Source: Limonium bicolor (lineage: Eukaryota; Streptophyta; Magnoliopsida; Caryophyllales; Plumbaginaceae). From it: a stretch of 64,000 nucleotides of DNA. Where the stretch lies: positions 139,368,982 through 139,432,981 of the forward strand of contig CM041781.1 of the NCBI GenBank assembly GCA_023374045.1. The letters run 5' to 3'. The notes beneath the pieces are model-generated. The model ran no database searches. It was not told the DNA's origin and worked only from the letters and a program-made list of their open reading frames with translations. Both the position numbers and the translations under genes were made by a program. Shown one piece after another: positions 1 through 12,433 of the stretch. Positions within the stretch are counted from its first letter, which is position 1; the number at the start of each line of letters is the position of its first letter.

Positions 1-369
1 AACACATTGGCATACAAGCCGGTGTAACCCGGTAGGACACAGGTTGCAAGAAAACCATACCTGTCACCGGGGTCCACTTTACCACGTCCACTTATGTTCC
101 TCGAGCAAATTCTCGAACAATGTTAACATCACATGGTTTTCATTAACATCGGGTTTGCTTGATTATTTAATGTCAATGCTTAATTTTTTCCCGTTAACTT
201 AGTTACATAACTTAACATTTTTAACTTGTTTTACTCTCACATTTTAATACAACTTTTAGCCCACTTTATTGTCATTAAAACTCACCTAACATGTCCTTAA
301 CATCCTTATAACATCATTACCTACCAATCCCCATCATCACATACATTCATAACCTTAAACCATGTTTTT

Positions 370-628
370 GGGTCCGACCGACCACCGTCCGACCCACAAC
401 TGGGTCGGTCCATTACAGAACCCTTTTACTTCCTTACAAACATGCCCGTCCGACCCACGTCCGACTCACTCGACTGGGTCGGTCCATCCCCGAACATTTC
501 CTCCTTTGAAATTTGACCGACCGACCCATGTCCGACCCACCCTTTTGGGTCGGACCATTACCGAACACTTTCCTAACATCTAACAGAGGCTCGACCGACC
601 CAAAACTGGGTCGGACCCCTGGGTCGGT
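370..628. repeat. Array of GACCGACCCA / TGGGTCGGTC palindromes in LTR A
   Basis: Short complementary motifs (GTCCGACC, GACCGACCCA and their reverse complements TGGGTCGGTC, TGGGTCGGAC) alternate every 30-60 bp, so the transcript could form several hairpins. The same array is in the other A copies at about 9795-10058 and 14115-14373. A shorter, changed version is at about 36381-36502. It is much more GC-rich than the surrounding AT-rich LTR. Confidence 0.8.
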
Positions 629-2462
629 CGCCTTCTAAACTTACCCAAACTTTGCCAAATCTTCACCAAACTTCTCCTAAGGTTAATGTGTTCTAACATC
701 ATTTGGCACTTCAAACACACCCTTAAGATATTCTTAAGCACTCACAAAACTAGTTTCCTAATTCCTTAAACCTTTACTTATATCTCCACAAAATTCCTAA
801 CACTTACAATGTTTTCTCCTTATGATTTCTAGGTGGCATTTCACTATAATGACCACAATACCAAGGTGTTTCCTCTACACCTTATCATCACTCTCGACTT
901 CTTTTCTTACTAACTAAATCTCCTTTTTCACATACCTCAAACATCACTTATTCCTTGAACACCAACCTTACCTAAACCTTAAACAACTTCTCCAAGACTT
1001 TAATACATTCACAAAACACACATTGAATTCCGAGAGCTTCCAATATAATACCTAAACCCTTGCATCACTTTAAACACCTTAACACATGTTTCTTCTCTAG
1101 TAACATTCATTCACCTTTAACCCTCCCTAGTTCACCAAAACTCACTTACAACACTTAGAACTTCTTACACATTTCCCAAATTTGGCCATAGCTTCTCTAG
1201 TATATACCCACATCCAAACACTTAGGTTTTTACCTTAATCATTCAAGAACACCTAGAATCCATCAACACACTTTATACACAAGCTTCACACATTAAGCAC
1301 TACATCACAATATAGTGCATAACTTAAATTGCTTGGCACTTAGGCCCTTAAATGCATGGCTCTTAGGCCCTTAAATTGCATAAACCTTAAACACTGAATT
1401 TCCCACATAATAATGCCTTGACCTGCAAATACACCCAACAATACATACTCCTTTAATAAACTCCTTGAGAGCATTTTACTAGCTCATTCACCATTGGCTC
1501 CTTAGGTATTTTAACAAGCATTATAAGCTTATTCCTCCTAAGGCATTAAACCACATTAAGATAGCATATTTACCTCTTTCCACTCAAACTTCTTTCTTGT
1601 TTCCTTATAAACCGGTAAGGCATTTCCTTCCTTGTCAACAACTAAACAATATACCAACATTGTAATGAGTATATAAGCTTTAAGCTCATCTCATTGTAAA
1701 CCCTAGTTACACATATTGTTTAACAACTAAGGTAATTGTTTTACCTTGGAATTGGAAGGAACTTGAATGAGTATCAAGAGAGGACCCCACCTAGTCCATG
1801 AAAGCTTGGAATGAAGCTAGAACAAGGCAATAAGAGCACCATTAATGGTGAATTTTCGGACAACAACAAAACATGGAGGAAACATGGATTTTCTTTGAGT
1901 TTCCTTACCTTGAAGCAAAGGAGAATGTCAAGGCATGAAAAGATGAGCTCAAGCTCTTCCCATGGAGGTTTCTCTTGGCACCGAAATGGAGGTTTTGAAG
2001 TTTTGAAAGACAAGATTGTAGAGCTTGGCTTAACTAAGAGAATGGTGGTCTTGAAATTGAATTTGGACCATGGAGCTAGGAATTACAAGCATTCAAAGAT
2101 GGAGTTCTTGTGTGGTGCTATGGAAAATCGTAAAAGAGAGAAAGAAGGAAGGTAGAAGACGGTGGGAATTGGAGGAAATAGAGAATGAAGATTGAAGTCT
2201 ACTTTTAGAAGATATTATGTACTAAGTAACTTTCTTCTTTTACTTTTTCTTCCTTCCTTTAATTTATTTCACATGGTGATGACTCACCTTACTAAAAACC
2301 GGCCACCATTTAGCTAGGAGGGTGTTTTGGTCTTTGTTGACCAACTTAATCACTATAACATTATATGTTACAAACTAGTTATAAAAATCACTATTCACCA
2401 ATAACAAGGCACATAGAAGTGAAATTTTTTGATTTCCCATTGATATAGCCACCCAAATGTGA

Positions 2463-2625
2463 TACTATATAGTACACATATATATTTAAGAGTAATGATG
2501 GACATTTAGCCATTCAAAACTCATTTACAAGACAATTTTTCAAAAACGTGCTTTAAGACTCCTTAAAGCACATTTTGTGTTTAACTTGTTTTCAAGCTTG
2601 GTTTTCTTTGGTAATTGATTTAATA
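2463..2625 (-). promoter_or_regulatory. Candidate U3 promoter block shared by LTR families A and B
   Basis: A palindromic TATA-like core, TACTATATAGTA (2463-2474), lies about 525 bp into the LTR on the minus strand. Upstream of it is a perfect 10-bp inverted repeat, GTGCTTTAAG/CTTAAAGCAC (2548-2571). The same block, almost unchanged, is in family B LTRs (47701-47870 and about 58090-58255), although most of the rest of those LTRs differs. Position and conservation suggest the core promoter; no transcript start is known. Confidence 0.45.
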
Positions 2626-2996
2626 TGTTCATTAACATATAATTAAGGCATAGTATGACCATTAGGTCTTATACACCTTTATCCCAAGCTTAGAGCACAT
2701 TTTGGCCCATATTGACCTTAAGGTAGTATTTGTTTTGTTTGGTTTCATTGTCTACCAAAGCTTCCTAAGGACTTAATTGGCCTTATAAAGTATAATTAAA
2801 GATTATCAAGTCTTGGTAGGCTCTTTGGGTCCTAACCAAGTTCCTCCAACCTTAGAGCATGTTTTTGCTCAAACCGTGTTTAGTGTTTTTGTGTTTTACC
2901 ATGGTTTAAATGTTTCATTTATGTTTCTAAGCACTTTTAGCCTTTAAATACCATAGTTTAACGTTTACACAACATTCCAAGGTTTGGGGTATTTCA

Positions 2997-3032
2997 ATCT
3001 ACCCCCTTAAAAGAACTTCGTCCTCGAAGTTC
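2997..3032 (-). promoter_or_regulatory. 3' polypurine tract with adjoining hairpin, element A
   Basis: On the minus strand a perfect stem GAACTTCG-AGGA-CGAAGTTC (3013-3032) is followed directly by TTTTAAGGGGG and then by the LTR start. The purine tract primes plus-strand DNA synthesis in LTR retrotransposons. Matching hairpins with paired base changes occur next to the tracts of B, D and E. Confidence 0.85.
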
Positions 3033-4398
3033 ACATTTCCTCGCATCATTGGATTAGAATACGGGAATTACTTATAGCCATAAAACTTCCATTACCAACC
3101 ACCCTTTACATCCAACCTCGGACTTAATGGTCCGGGCAACATATCCACATTACACATAAAATATCATACTCACATGGTAACCTCGGACTTAATGGTCCGG
3201 GTACCTTCACCACACTTGCACTAACATAATATCCCTCAGACTCTTAGGTCTGGGTGACATAACCACATTTGGACTCGTAGGCCCTAGTAACACAACACAT
3301 TTAGACTCATAGGTCTTGATAGCATACACTTTAGGAGATCACAGTCAGAATAACCTTTATCACACATACCAAACAACATGTCATAGCATGTATATCATAC
3401 GAAATACCTTTTCCACCTCTCCATGGGTTCGAATCCCACGTTGAGTACATATACACAGTGATCCCGCAGAACCCGGTCGCGATGGACACTTTCTGGTCCC
3501 CGTTCCTTTGGGAGATCAAAACATTCACTTAATTTTTAACATATGTACTTCTCATGTCACCGGTCCGAAGACAAAGGCTCATACGTCCTCAGCTCGTGAG
3601 CAAGTACTAAAAATATTCTTTACGAGGTTAAGTATAAGAAGATCTTTTATTCAAAATATTAATCGATTGTTTTTAAAACACCAATTGAAAATTCTTTTGA
3701 AAACACCATACAACTCCAAGTCCAGTTTATGCTTCTTGTATCTTTCTTAACATGGTTATTTGTAATTACTTATAGGGAGCCTCAAGAATCATCCAACACT
3801 GATGTGATCAGCATCGGTGTTGAACTATCTTTCCACCCCAATTTGTGTTCGGCTTCCCTTGATCTCATGATAATCAAGTTTCACCTCCCACTTCTTTTCA
3901 ACCAACAATTAATTCAAGCATATCCATTTTCTATCTTTGAATCCTTCTAGTCATAATCATAACATCTCCAAGGGATAGAACTCTGTCTATCAATCATCAC
4001 CCAAATCCAACTTAATACAAGTTACCTAGGGAATTTAGTTCTCACTAGGTTCTATGTCGGTCTCATACCCCTTCATAGATCACAACACTGTATATATATA
4101 CATATTTTTTTTATCAAAATACAATACATGGTTTATTTATGCACCATCGGGGTTTAGATCCCCGGGAGTTTCTTTACTCCCTTCCACTTGTACTCTCACA
4201 CACCACTGTTAACAAGATAAACACACTTCCTACCATGGTATTCGCATCATCTGTGCGCAATTACCACAATTTAACCACAAATAAATGCGTATGTTTGTAT
4301 AACACACGCGCCAACCATCATAACAATTTATTTTTTTGTGCAATGCACAACATCGTTCACGTACACTTGTACGGTAAAACACACTAAGCGCTTTACGC

Positions 4399-4433
4399 TC
4401 TACCCCCCTTAAAAGGGATTACGCCACGTAATC
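4399..4433 (-). promoter_or_regulatory. Second hairpin plus polypurine module, element A
   Basis: A perfect 7-bp stem, GATTACG-TGG-CGTAATC on the minus strand (4417-4433), is followed by CTTTTAAGGGGGGTAGA, about 1.4 kb before the 3' LTR. It looks like a second polypurine tract. B, D and E have equivalents whose stems differ by compensating changes. Confidence 0.7.
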
Positions 4434-7400
4434 AATCACTGAGCTTCAGGTTAAAATGTTCTGCCGTCGTGAAGTGTTTTAACTTCCACGCGGTCTATTA
4501 CACAATGGATTCTGATTAGAGGATCTTAACCATATTGGCGGTTTAGTCCCTAAACCAAAATTCGCATTGGAGTTGTAACTCATAACCAGTTTCGGTCCTG
4601 GCCTGTAAGGCTTCTAGGCATTGATGACTAGTCATCCATTCATATTCGTTATTCACGTTGTACATTTGAATCACTGGTTCACTAGTTTCTGCTGCGAAAC
4701 TCTAATAACTGTAGAGCTTAATTGCTCCCTTTTGTTATTCTTACTGTATTGTACATCCCCAATTGTCACCTTCATCTTGGTAACAATGGTTTCTCAACTG
4801 ACGCACGGTATCTTTTACCCTGAGCGGATTCGGTGAGTTCACAATTTTCCATCCACTTCCATGATAATTTACTGTGTATACAGCTATGTATTTCACAATG
4901 ATTGACTTGTTCCCTTCCGACTTACTGTCGGTTGAGATTGAGCTACTACCTAGTGTGTAGTGCTCTCTCAGCTATTTCCAATATTTGGGGTATATTCCAT
5001 ACCGATATTTGGTAGTTAGTGCTACTGTAGTCACTTACTGTTAATCATGTCTCACATTCGGTTTTGTACAAGTACTCTTTTATTGGTGCGGCCTTGCATT
5101 TCTATGCATCGGCCTTTATAACATTATTCCTCTATAATTAACATGTCTCCAATTCCTAGCTATCCCACTCGATCATTACTGCGCAAGTGCAATACCAAAA
5201 CACTCAGTCATAAGAGTGCAGAGGCGTAAACTCTCGACAGTAAATCCCTTATGCGACTCACCATGGAATTCACACTGTCCTTCACTGAGACTCTTATCTC
5301 GTAACTGGTTCGACCTACCATATTATCATTCAACAACACTTATACAACGGTCGCTTACTGCGCACCGTGCTCTCACTTATTGTATAACATAACTCACTAG
5401 TATTTACTGTCACATTAACTTCCACACATAAATTTACATTATTCATATTATGGTTCATCCCTCATTTGGATGGGACCACTGAATGCTCCTTGAGCATCGA
5501 TCATTCGAGTCACAAGCCGGCGTTATTCAGCCAGGTGCTTCACTTTATACACATACTACTAAGCTAATTTCTCTTTCAATAACAACATGGTCAATCCTTA
5601 ACATATTTCTTGAACTTGATTCACATAACACGCTCCTGCGGTTGTCACAATGTCGAGAGGTATCCCCACTCTTAATGCAGTGGTTCGTTTACCACTCTAT
5701 TCGCTTATACAACCTAAACTTCTACCATCAATCGAATTTATATGATATCCTGCTTTTGGATTATAAGCCTTATTGCCTTGAGCTGAGCTCATTATAGGCT
5801 GTCCACACACATGTACTTCTCTGTACAATATTAAGGTCGTTGCATCACGTTTCCTTTCATGGGATGCCCCTTAGGTTTGTCAGTCCGTCTCCTGACAACT
5901 TATGTCTAAACTGTGTGTTAGTTTCAACCCTTGTGCTTCTGTCATGCATTTCATTCAACAATTGTTGATGTGAACACCCTTCAAGGATTGCTCCTGGGTG
6001 TTGTTAAGTTATGCCTTACATTTGGCTCACACTTATTGGTACATTCCGTTAGCCACACCGTTTGCGTTCTTAAATGGCTTATTATCTCCTTTTTTGAAGA
6101 TCAACATTTCCTGGTATTGTAGGTATTCATTCTGGGAGTTTCATCCCGTTCATTGCACATTGATGCGTCCACATTAGGCATCTGCCTTGCCATGCACAGG
6201 CTGGGTCTCGTTCCAGCTATCATGTTTATTCCTAGGTATCCTTAAGACATATGTGATGTCTTTACATAACAGTTAGTGCACTTTGCACCTCCTGACTCTT
6301 AAAACGTTTCCTTGAAAATGAATTCACTGACTCCTTAGTCTAGTTATCTCAACTGAGTTCCTTAGCTTCAACTATTCCTTGTAATCCTTAGCTCTTGTTT
6401 GATTTAACTACTGACCGTAGACGGAATCGACTACTTCCCGTGTTTCGGACTACTCGTATACATATATGGGGTATCATACTGATACATTACTACTTACCCA
6501 ACTAACCTATAAGTAGGTCTGTCAGGCCCACATGCTCCTATCGGAGTGCGGTCGTCCCACAACACAGTTGGTACACTTGTAGTGTCCGTCACACGCCTAG
6601 GTGAAGTATTCTGTTGTCAACTCCCTTATATTGTCCCGTGGCAATATTCATTCCCTGCTTCCCGAACTTAATCGAGGAAAAGTTTATCCACTGTTGTATC
6701 CTTGTTAATTGCCCCTGGTTTCACCGGGTTGGTTTAAAAGAAGGTTGGAAAGAAGTGTGTGGTTTGAAAGAAAATCTGGTTGAAAAGAAAAGGGGTTTGT
6801 GAAAATTAGGTTTGAAAGAAAAATTTCCACGGTTTCACAACATCTTCTTACCTTAGCCAAGTCTAGCTTCTTGCTGACTGGTGTGTTTCCAATTACAGAG
6901 GTTAGGCTAACAAGCCCTTCCACTGTTATGACAATCACATTTAACTTTATTGTACTTTACCAAGTACTTGTAGTGGTTATAAATTTCCCGAACAGCCCTG
7001 TTATAGCAGCACTTGCTATGGCAAGTGCGCCATGCTAACTGGCTATCGGTTTAACACATACCGTTTGTGGTATTGTTTTTACCCATACTGTCATCAGTGG
7101 CCTTATTGGCCCTCACTGATCTTACTGTCTTGATAATAACTCCTCTAGGTGACTTCTCACTGTCTTCACATGATAATCATTAACTAGGGTGTTTCCCATT
7201 CTGGGAGACCCCTTTGTCTTAGTATTGTATTCTCTTTGTATCCCGTTCCACGTATTTGGGCACTACGTTGTAGTTCCCTTGTCGGTTGGTATACCGTTGG
7301 TGTATTATTTATCAACTGTGGTTCCGTAGACTCTTGTCTCGGATTCCATTAATCCACTTCTTGCCTGTTGCACGATCGGTGCGTTGCAAGCCGGTTGTTC

Positions 7401-7796
7401 TCGACTGCTCTGCATGTCGACCCAGGTTGCCGGAAATTCTATTCTCTTATACACAAATCCTTCATTCTTCGCTATTAAATGCGGTTGACATTGTTCAGAT
7501 GGAGACCGTCTTTGGGATTCCCAGTTTTCGGGATCTACCGTATGACAGGTTCTCCGTACCCTTAAAGGTACTTAATAATAGCCAGATCGGGTATTCCCGA
7601 GTAAGAGAGGACTTCCATCTCTTTGGCGTTGTTTCCCAAGTTATATAACAGGGATTGTGGAGGGTGGGATGGATATAGTAGGTTTCCAGTATTCACTGGT
7701 AGTTCCTTACTAGCGTATCTCTCACGCTATCACTCAACCCTTAACCCAAAGTACTTAAATCCTAACTCGGTACTTCCTAAGCTCGGTAACTCAGTC

Positions 7797-7823
7797 ATCA
7801 GAGCGTACTTCGCTCTGATACCA
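7797..7823 (-). promoter_or_regulatory. tRNA-iMet primer-binding site inside an inverted repeat, element A
   Basis: The minus-strand TGGTATCAGAGC (7812-7823) lies five bases inside the 5' LTR and matches the usual plant initiator tRNA-Met primer site. Its second half belongs to a perfect 9-bp inverted repeat, ATCAGAGCG/CGCTCTGAT (7797-7819), with a 5-nt loop. Pairing within the RNA would therefore compete with the primer tRNA. Confidence 0.9.
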
Positions 7824-7828
7824 CTTTT

Positions 7829-10800
7829 TGTAACACCCCATCCAACAACAAACACATAATAACAATCTGCAGCGGAAACTCAACTCATCACATTACTTAT
7901 TCCAATGGTGTTACACGCCGTTAACCACCTACGTGGCTAACAAGGCTAATATATGTACATTTGTATCGGTCTGATGGACTAGATTCCCGAGCAACTACAC
8001 AATAAATCCTCGTTCCATCTTCAACATTTATTATATACATACACTCCCCCTGTACCAAGTATTTACAAACTACGCCGATAACAACTTCGGTCTTACTACG
8101 CCTATCATACTCACGCCATTTAAATGGCTACCCATGTACAAACATCTGCCCCGTCCTACTCTCGAACGGGTTCCAGCTCCTTGTACCTGAAATAGAAAAG
8201 GAGAGAAAGGGTGGCCCCCAAGGGGCTCAGCACCTTTGCTGGTATGGTAATCCCGCAGCCCACATGCTACCGGGCCACGCACAACTAATTGTCGTCTTAG
8301 CATGCAGTTGATTATATTTAAATCATGCATACAAGCCATATCCATACAACACATAATATTTCGCCTCAATGGGCTCAACCTATAACCAAAAACATCCACA
8401 CTTAACCAACCATCCAACGATTCCTTAAACCCTAGAGTGGCTCTCCTCTAAAATGGAGCTACTTCCTTAACGAACGACGTGTACCCATTAATCGGGTATC
8501 CGTAAACGCCTCTTGTCACAACTGGGATTCATTTCCATGATCCACACATTCCATATCCTACAACATAACTCATTCCACACATAACAAAACGTAACAAACC
8601 TTTCTTGCTTCGATGTGCACATGACAACGTTGCATTCTTTAAAACATCCAATATATATATATATACCAAAGCATAGCAAGGGAATTTGCATAGCATTGTA
8701 ACATTACATACACCATAAAATCGGTTCTCACAAGGAACCTTCCATCATAGTTAGTATGCCATGTGAGCCTAGGGATTTTTGCCAATCCCATGTTAAGCTC
8801 GTTACCATCCTCGTTACCGTCCGGTTATATAGAACGGATAACTTATACCCAAGGTGTGTCGGATATAGTGATCCCAAGCACACCGAAATAACATAACCAT
8901 TAGTATGCCCCCGTGGCCCGACGTGAGTCAGTAATATAGCTTTGGTTAAGCTAAAAGGGAAGGTTGGAAACCCAATGGGAAAACAACCATAACATACACA
9001 GAGGGTCGAACCTATAATGGCACGACCCCCATCCTCACACGCGTGGCCGGAACAGACCGGACTCCTCTCCCCCCATTAGTACATACATATGCTCATAAGT
9101 TAATAGTTAGGGCTCTCATTGGAGCCTATCACACCCACAACCATACGGTATCATAACCGAGTTAATCACCCAAAGGAGGTTCACACACTTGCACATAGCA
9201 ATAATATACAACCAACTCACGCATAGCCGTGGTTAGAACGATCCCATGGTATGGGTCGTTAAATCCGATTGCCGATCTCTTGTATGATCCTAGAGTCGGT
9301 TAGTTAAGTTTAACACACACATTCGAGGTTAAACGGTATCGGAATCATATTCGCCACATAAATGAATTGCTGTAAACTCATTACATGTTTTATCTTACAA
9401 CGTGGCAAACACACAGAAAAACACATTGGCATACAAGCCGGTGTAACCCGGTAGGACACAGGTTGCAAGAAAACCATACCTGTCACCGGGGTCCACTTTA
9501 CCACGTCCACTTATGTTCCTCGAGCAAATTCTCGAACAACTGTTAACATCACATGTGTTTTCATTAACATCGGGGTTTGCTTGATTATTTAATGTCAATG
9601 CTTAATTTTTCCCCGTTAACTTAGTTACATAACTTAACATTTTTAACTTGTTTTACTCTCACATTTTAATACAACTTTTAGCCCACTTTATTGTCATTAA
9701 AACTCACCTAACATGTCCTTAACATCCTTATAACATCATTACCTACCAATCCCCATCATCACATATCATTTCATAACCTTAAACCATGTTTTTGGGTCCG
9801 ACCGACCCACCGTCCGACCCACAACTGGGTCGGTCCATTACAGAACCCTTTTACTTCCTTACAAACATGCCCGTCCGACCCACGTCCGACTCACTCGACT
9901 GGGTCGGTCCATCCCCGAACATTTTCCTCCTTTGAAATTTGACCGACCGACCCATGTCCGACCCACCCTTTTGGGTCGGACCATTACCGAACACTTTCCT
10001 AACATATAACAGAGGCTCGACCGACCCAAAACTGGGTCGGACCCCTGGGTCGGTCGCCTTCTAAACTTACCCAAACTTTGCCAAATCTTCACCAAACTTC
10101 TCCTAAGGCCTCTTAATGTGTTCTAACATCATTTGGCACTTCAAACACACCCTTAAGATATTCTTAAGCACTCACAAAACTATGTTTCCTAATTCCTTAA
10201 ACCTTTACTTATATCTCCACAAAATTCCTAACACTTACAATGTTTTCTCCTTATGATTTCTAGGTGGCATTTCACCTATAATGACCACAATACCAAGGTG
10301 TTTCCTCTACACCTTATCATAGACTTCGTTCTTATAAACTAAATCTCCTTTTTCACATCATACCTAAAATCACTTCCTTGAACACCAACCTTACCTAAAC
10401 CTTAAACAACTTCTCCAAGACTTTAATACATTCACAAAAACACACATTGAATTCGAGAGCTTCCAATATAATACCTAAACCCTTGCATCACTCTTAAACA
10501 CCTTAACACATGTTTTCTTCTCTAGTAAACATTCATTCACCTTTAACCCTCCCTAGTTCACCAAAACTCACTTACAACACTTAAACTTCTTACACATTTC
10601 CCAAATTTGGCCATAGCTTCTCTAGTATATACCCACATCCAAACACTTAGGTTTTACCTTAATTCATTCAAGAACACCTAGAATCCATCAACACACTTTA
10701 TACACAAGCTTCACACATTAAGCACTACATCACAATATAGTGCATAACTTAAATTGCTTGGCACTTAGGCCCTTAAATGCATGGCTCTTAGGCCCTTAAA

Positions 10801-12433
10801 TTGCATAAACCTTAAACACTGAATTTCCCACATAATAATGCCTTTGACCTGCAAATACACCCAACAATACATACTCCTTTAAAAACTCCTTGAGAGCATT
10901 TTACTAGCTCATTCACCATTGGCTCCTTAGGTATTTTAACAAGCATTATAAGCTTATTCCTCCTAAGGCATAAACCAATTAAGATAGCATATTACCTCTT
11001 TTCCACTCAAACTTCTTCTTGTTCCTTATAAACCGGTAAGGCATTTCCTTCCTTGTCAACAACTAAACAATATCAAACATTGTAATGAGTAATAAGCTTT
11101 AAGCTTCATCTAATTGTAAACCCTAGTTACACATATTGTTTTAACACACTAAGGTAATTGTTTTACCTTGGAATTGGAAGAGAAACTTGAATGAGTATCA
11201 GAGAGGACCCCACCTAGTCCATGAAAGCTTGGAATGAAGCTAGAACAGGCAATATAAGAGCACCATTAATGGTGAATTTTCGGACAAAACAAAACATGGA
11301 GGAAACATGGATTTTCTTTGAGTTTCCTTACCTTGAAGCAAAGGAGAATGTCAAGGCATGAAAAGATGAGCTCAAGCTCTTCCCATGGAGGTTTCTCTTG
11401 GCACCGAAATGGAGGTTTTGAAGTTTTGAAAAGACAAGATTGTAGAGCTTGGCTTAACTAAGAGAATGGTGGTCTTGAAATTGAATTTGGACCATGGAGC
11501 TAGGAATTACAAGCATTCAAAGATGGAGTTCTTGTGTGGGTGCTATGGAAAATCGTAAAAGAGAGAAAGAGGAGAGAAGACGGTGGGAATTGGAGAAATG
11601 AGAGAATGAAGATTGAAGTCTACTTTTAGAAGATATTTATGTACTAAAGTAACTTTCTTCTTTTACTTTCTTTTCCTTCCTTCCTTTAATTTATTTCACA
11701 TGGTGATGACTCACCTTACTAAAAACCGGCCACCATTTAGCTAGGAGGGTGTTTTGGTCTTTGTTGACCAACTTAATCACTTATAACATTATATGTTACA
11801 AACTAGTTATAAAAATCACTATTCACCAATAACAAGGCACATAGAAGTGAAATTTTTTGATTTCCCATTGATATAGCCACCCAAATGTGATACTATATAG
11901 TACACATATATATTTAAGAGTAATGATGGACATTTAGCCATTCAAAACTCATTTACAAGACAATTTTTCAAAAACTGCTTTAAGACTCCTTAAAGCACAT
12001 TTTGTGTTTTAACTTGTTTTCAAGCTTGGTTTTCTTTGGTAATTGATTTAATATGTTCATTACATATAATTAAGGCATAGGTATGACCATTAGGTCTTAT
12101 ACACCTTTATCCCAAGCTTAGAGCACATTTTGGCCCATATTGACCTTAAGGTATTATTTGTGTTTTGTTTGGTTTCATTGTCTACCAAAGTTTCCTAAGG
12201 ACTTAATTGGCCTTATAAAGTCATAATTAAAGATTATCAAGTCTTGGTAGGCTCTTTGGGTCCTAACCAAGTTCACTCCAACCTTAGAGCATGTTTTTGC
12301 TCAAACCGTGTCTTAGTGTTTTATTGTGTTTTACCATGGTTTAAATGTTTCATTTATGTTTCTAAGGCACTTTTAGCCTTTAAATACCATAGTTTTAACG
12401 TTTACACAACATTCCAAGGTTTGGGGTATTTCA
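7829..12433 (-). mobile_element. 5' LTR of family A retrotransposon
   Basis: This complete LTR of 4,605 bp runs from TGTAACACCCC to GGGGTATTTCA on the plus strand, which is TGAAATACC...GGTGTTACA in element orientation. It directly adjoins the primer-binding site. The palindrome array is at about 9795-10058 and the candidate promoter block at about 11890-12050. It ends against ACGCC, where an interrupted older A LTR resumes. Confidence 0.92.

Larger units (their letters stand above)
1..2996 (-). mobile_element. 3' LTR of family A retrotransposon (cut by window edge)
   Basis: This stretch matches the right-hand LTR from about position 9420 to 12433 nearly base for base, so the first 1.6 kb of this LTR lie outside the window. 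Read on the minus strand the LTR begins TGAAATACC at 2996 and is preceded by a polypurine tract, which makes it the 3' LTR of a minus-strand element. It differs from its partner mostly by one-base indels. It contains a palindrome array (370-628) and a block shared with family B LTRs (about 2463-2625). It carries no coding sequence; the short reading frames here do not resemble proteins. Confidence 0.9.
2997..7828 (-). mobile_element. Internal region of non-autonomous element A, no coding domains
   Basis: The 4.8 kb between the two A LTRs has no recognisable gag, protease, reverse transcriptase or integrase on either strand. It does keep the cis signals: a primer-binding site at the right end, a 3' polypurine tract at the left end and a second hairpin-purine module at 4399-4433. 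The segment at about 7400-7660 resembles the leader of D' (a GTCGACC...GTTGCCGG-like stretch and a CCGATC motif). A stretch at 5161-5258 resembles part of the family E LTR. It would need proteins in trans, in the manner of a large retrotransposon derivative. Confidence 0.75.

Noticed and set aside
1811..2155. 114-codon open frame in LTR A
   Set aside because: It is broken by indels in the other A copies and is not protein-like.
3420..3440. B-box-like GGTTCGAATCC as a tRNA or SINE
   Set aside because: No A box at the right distance and no cloverleaf could be drawn.
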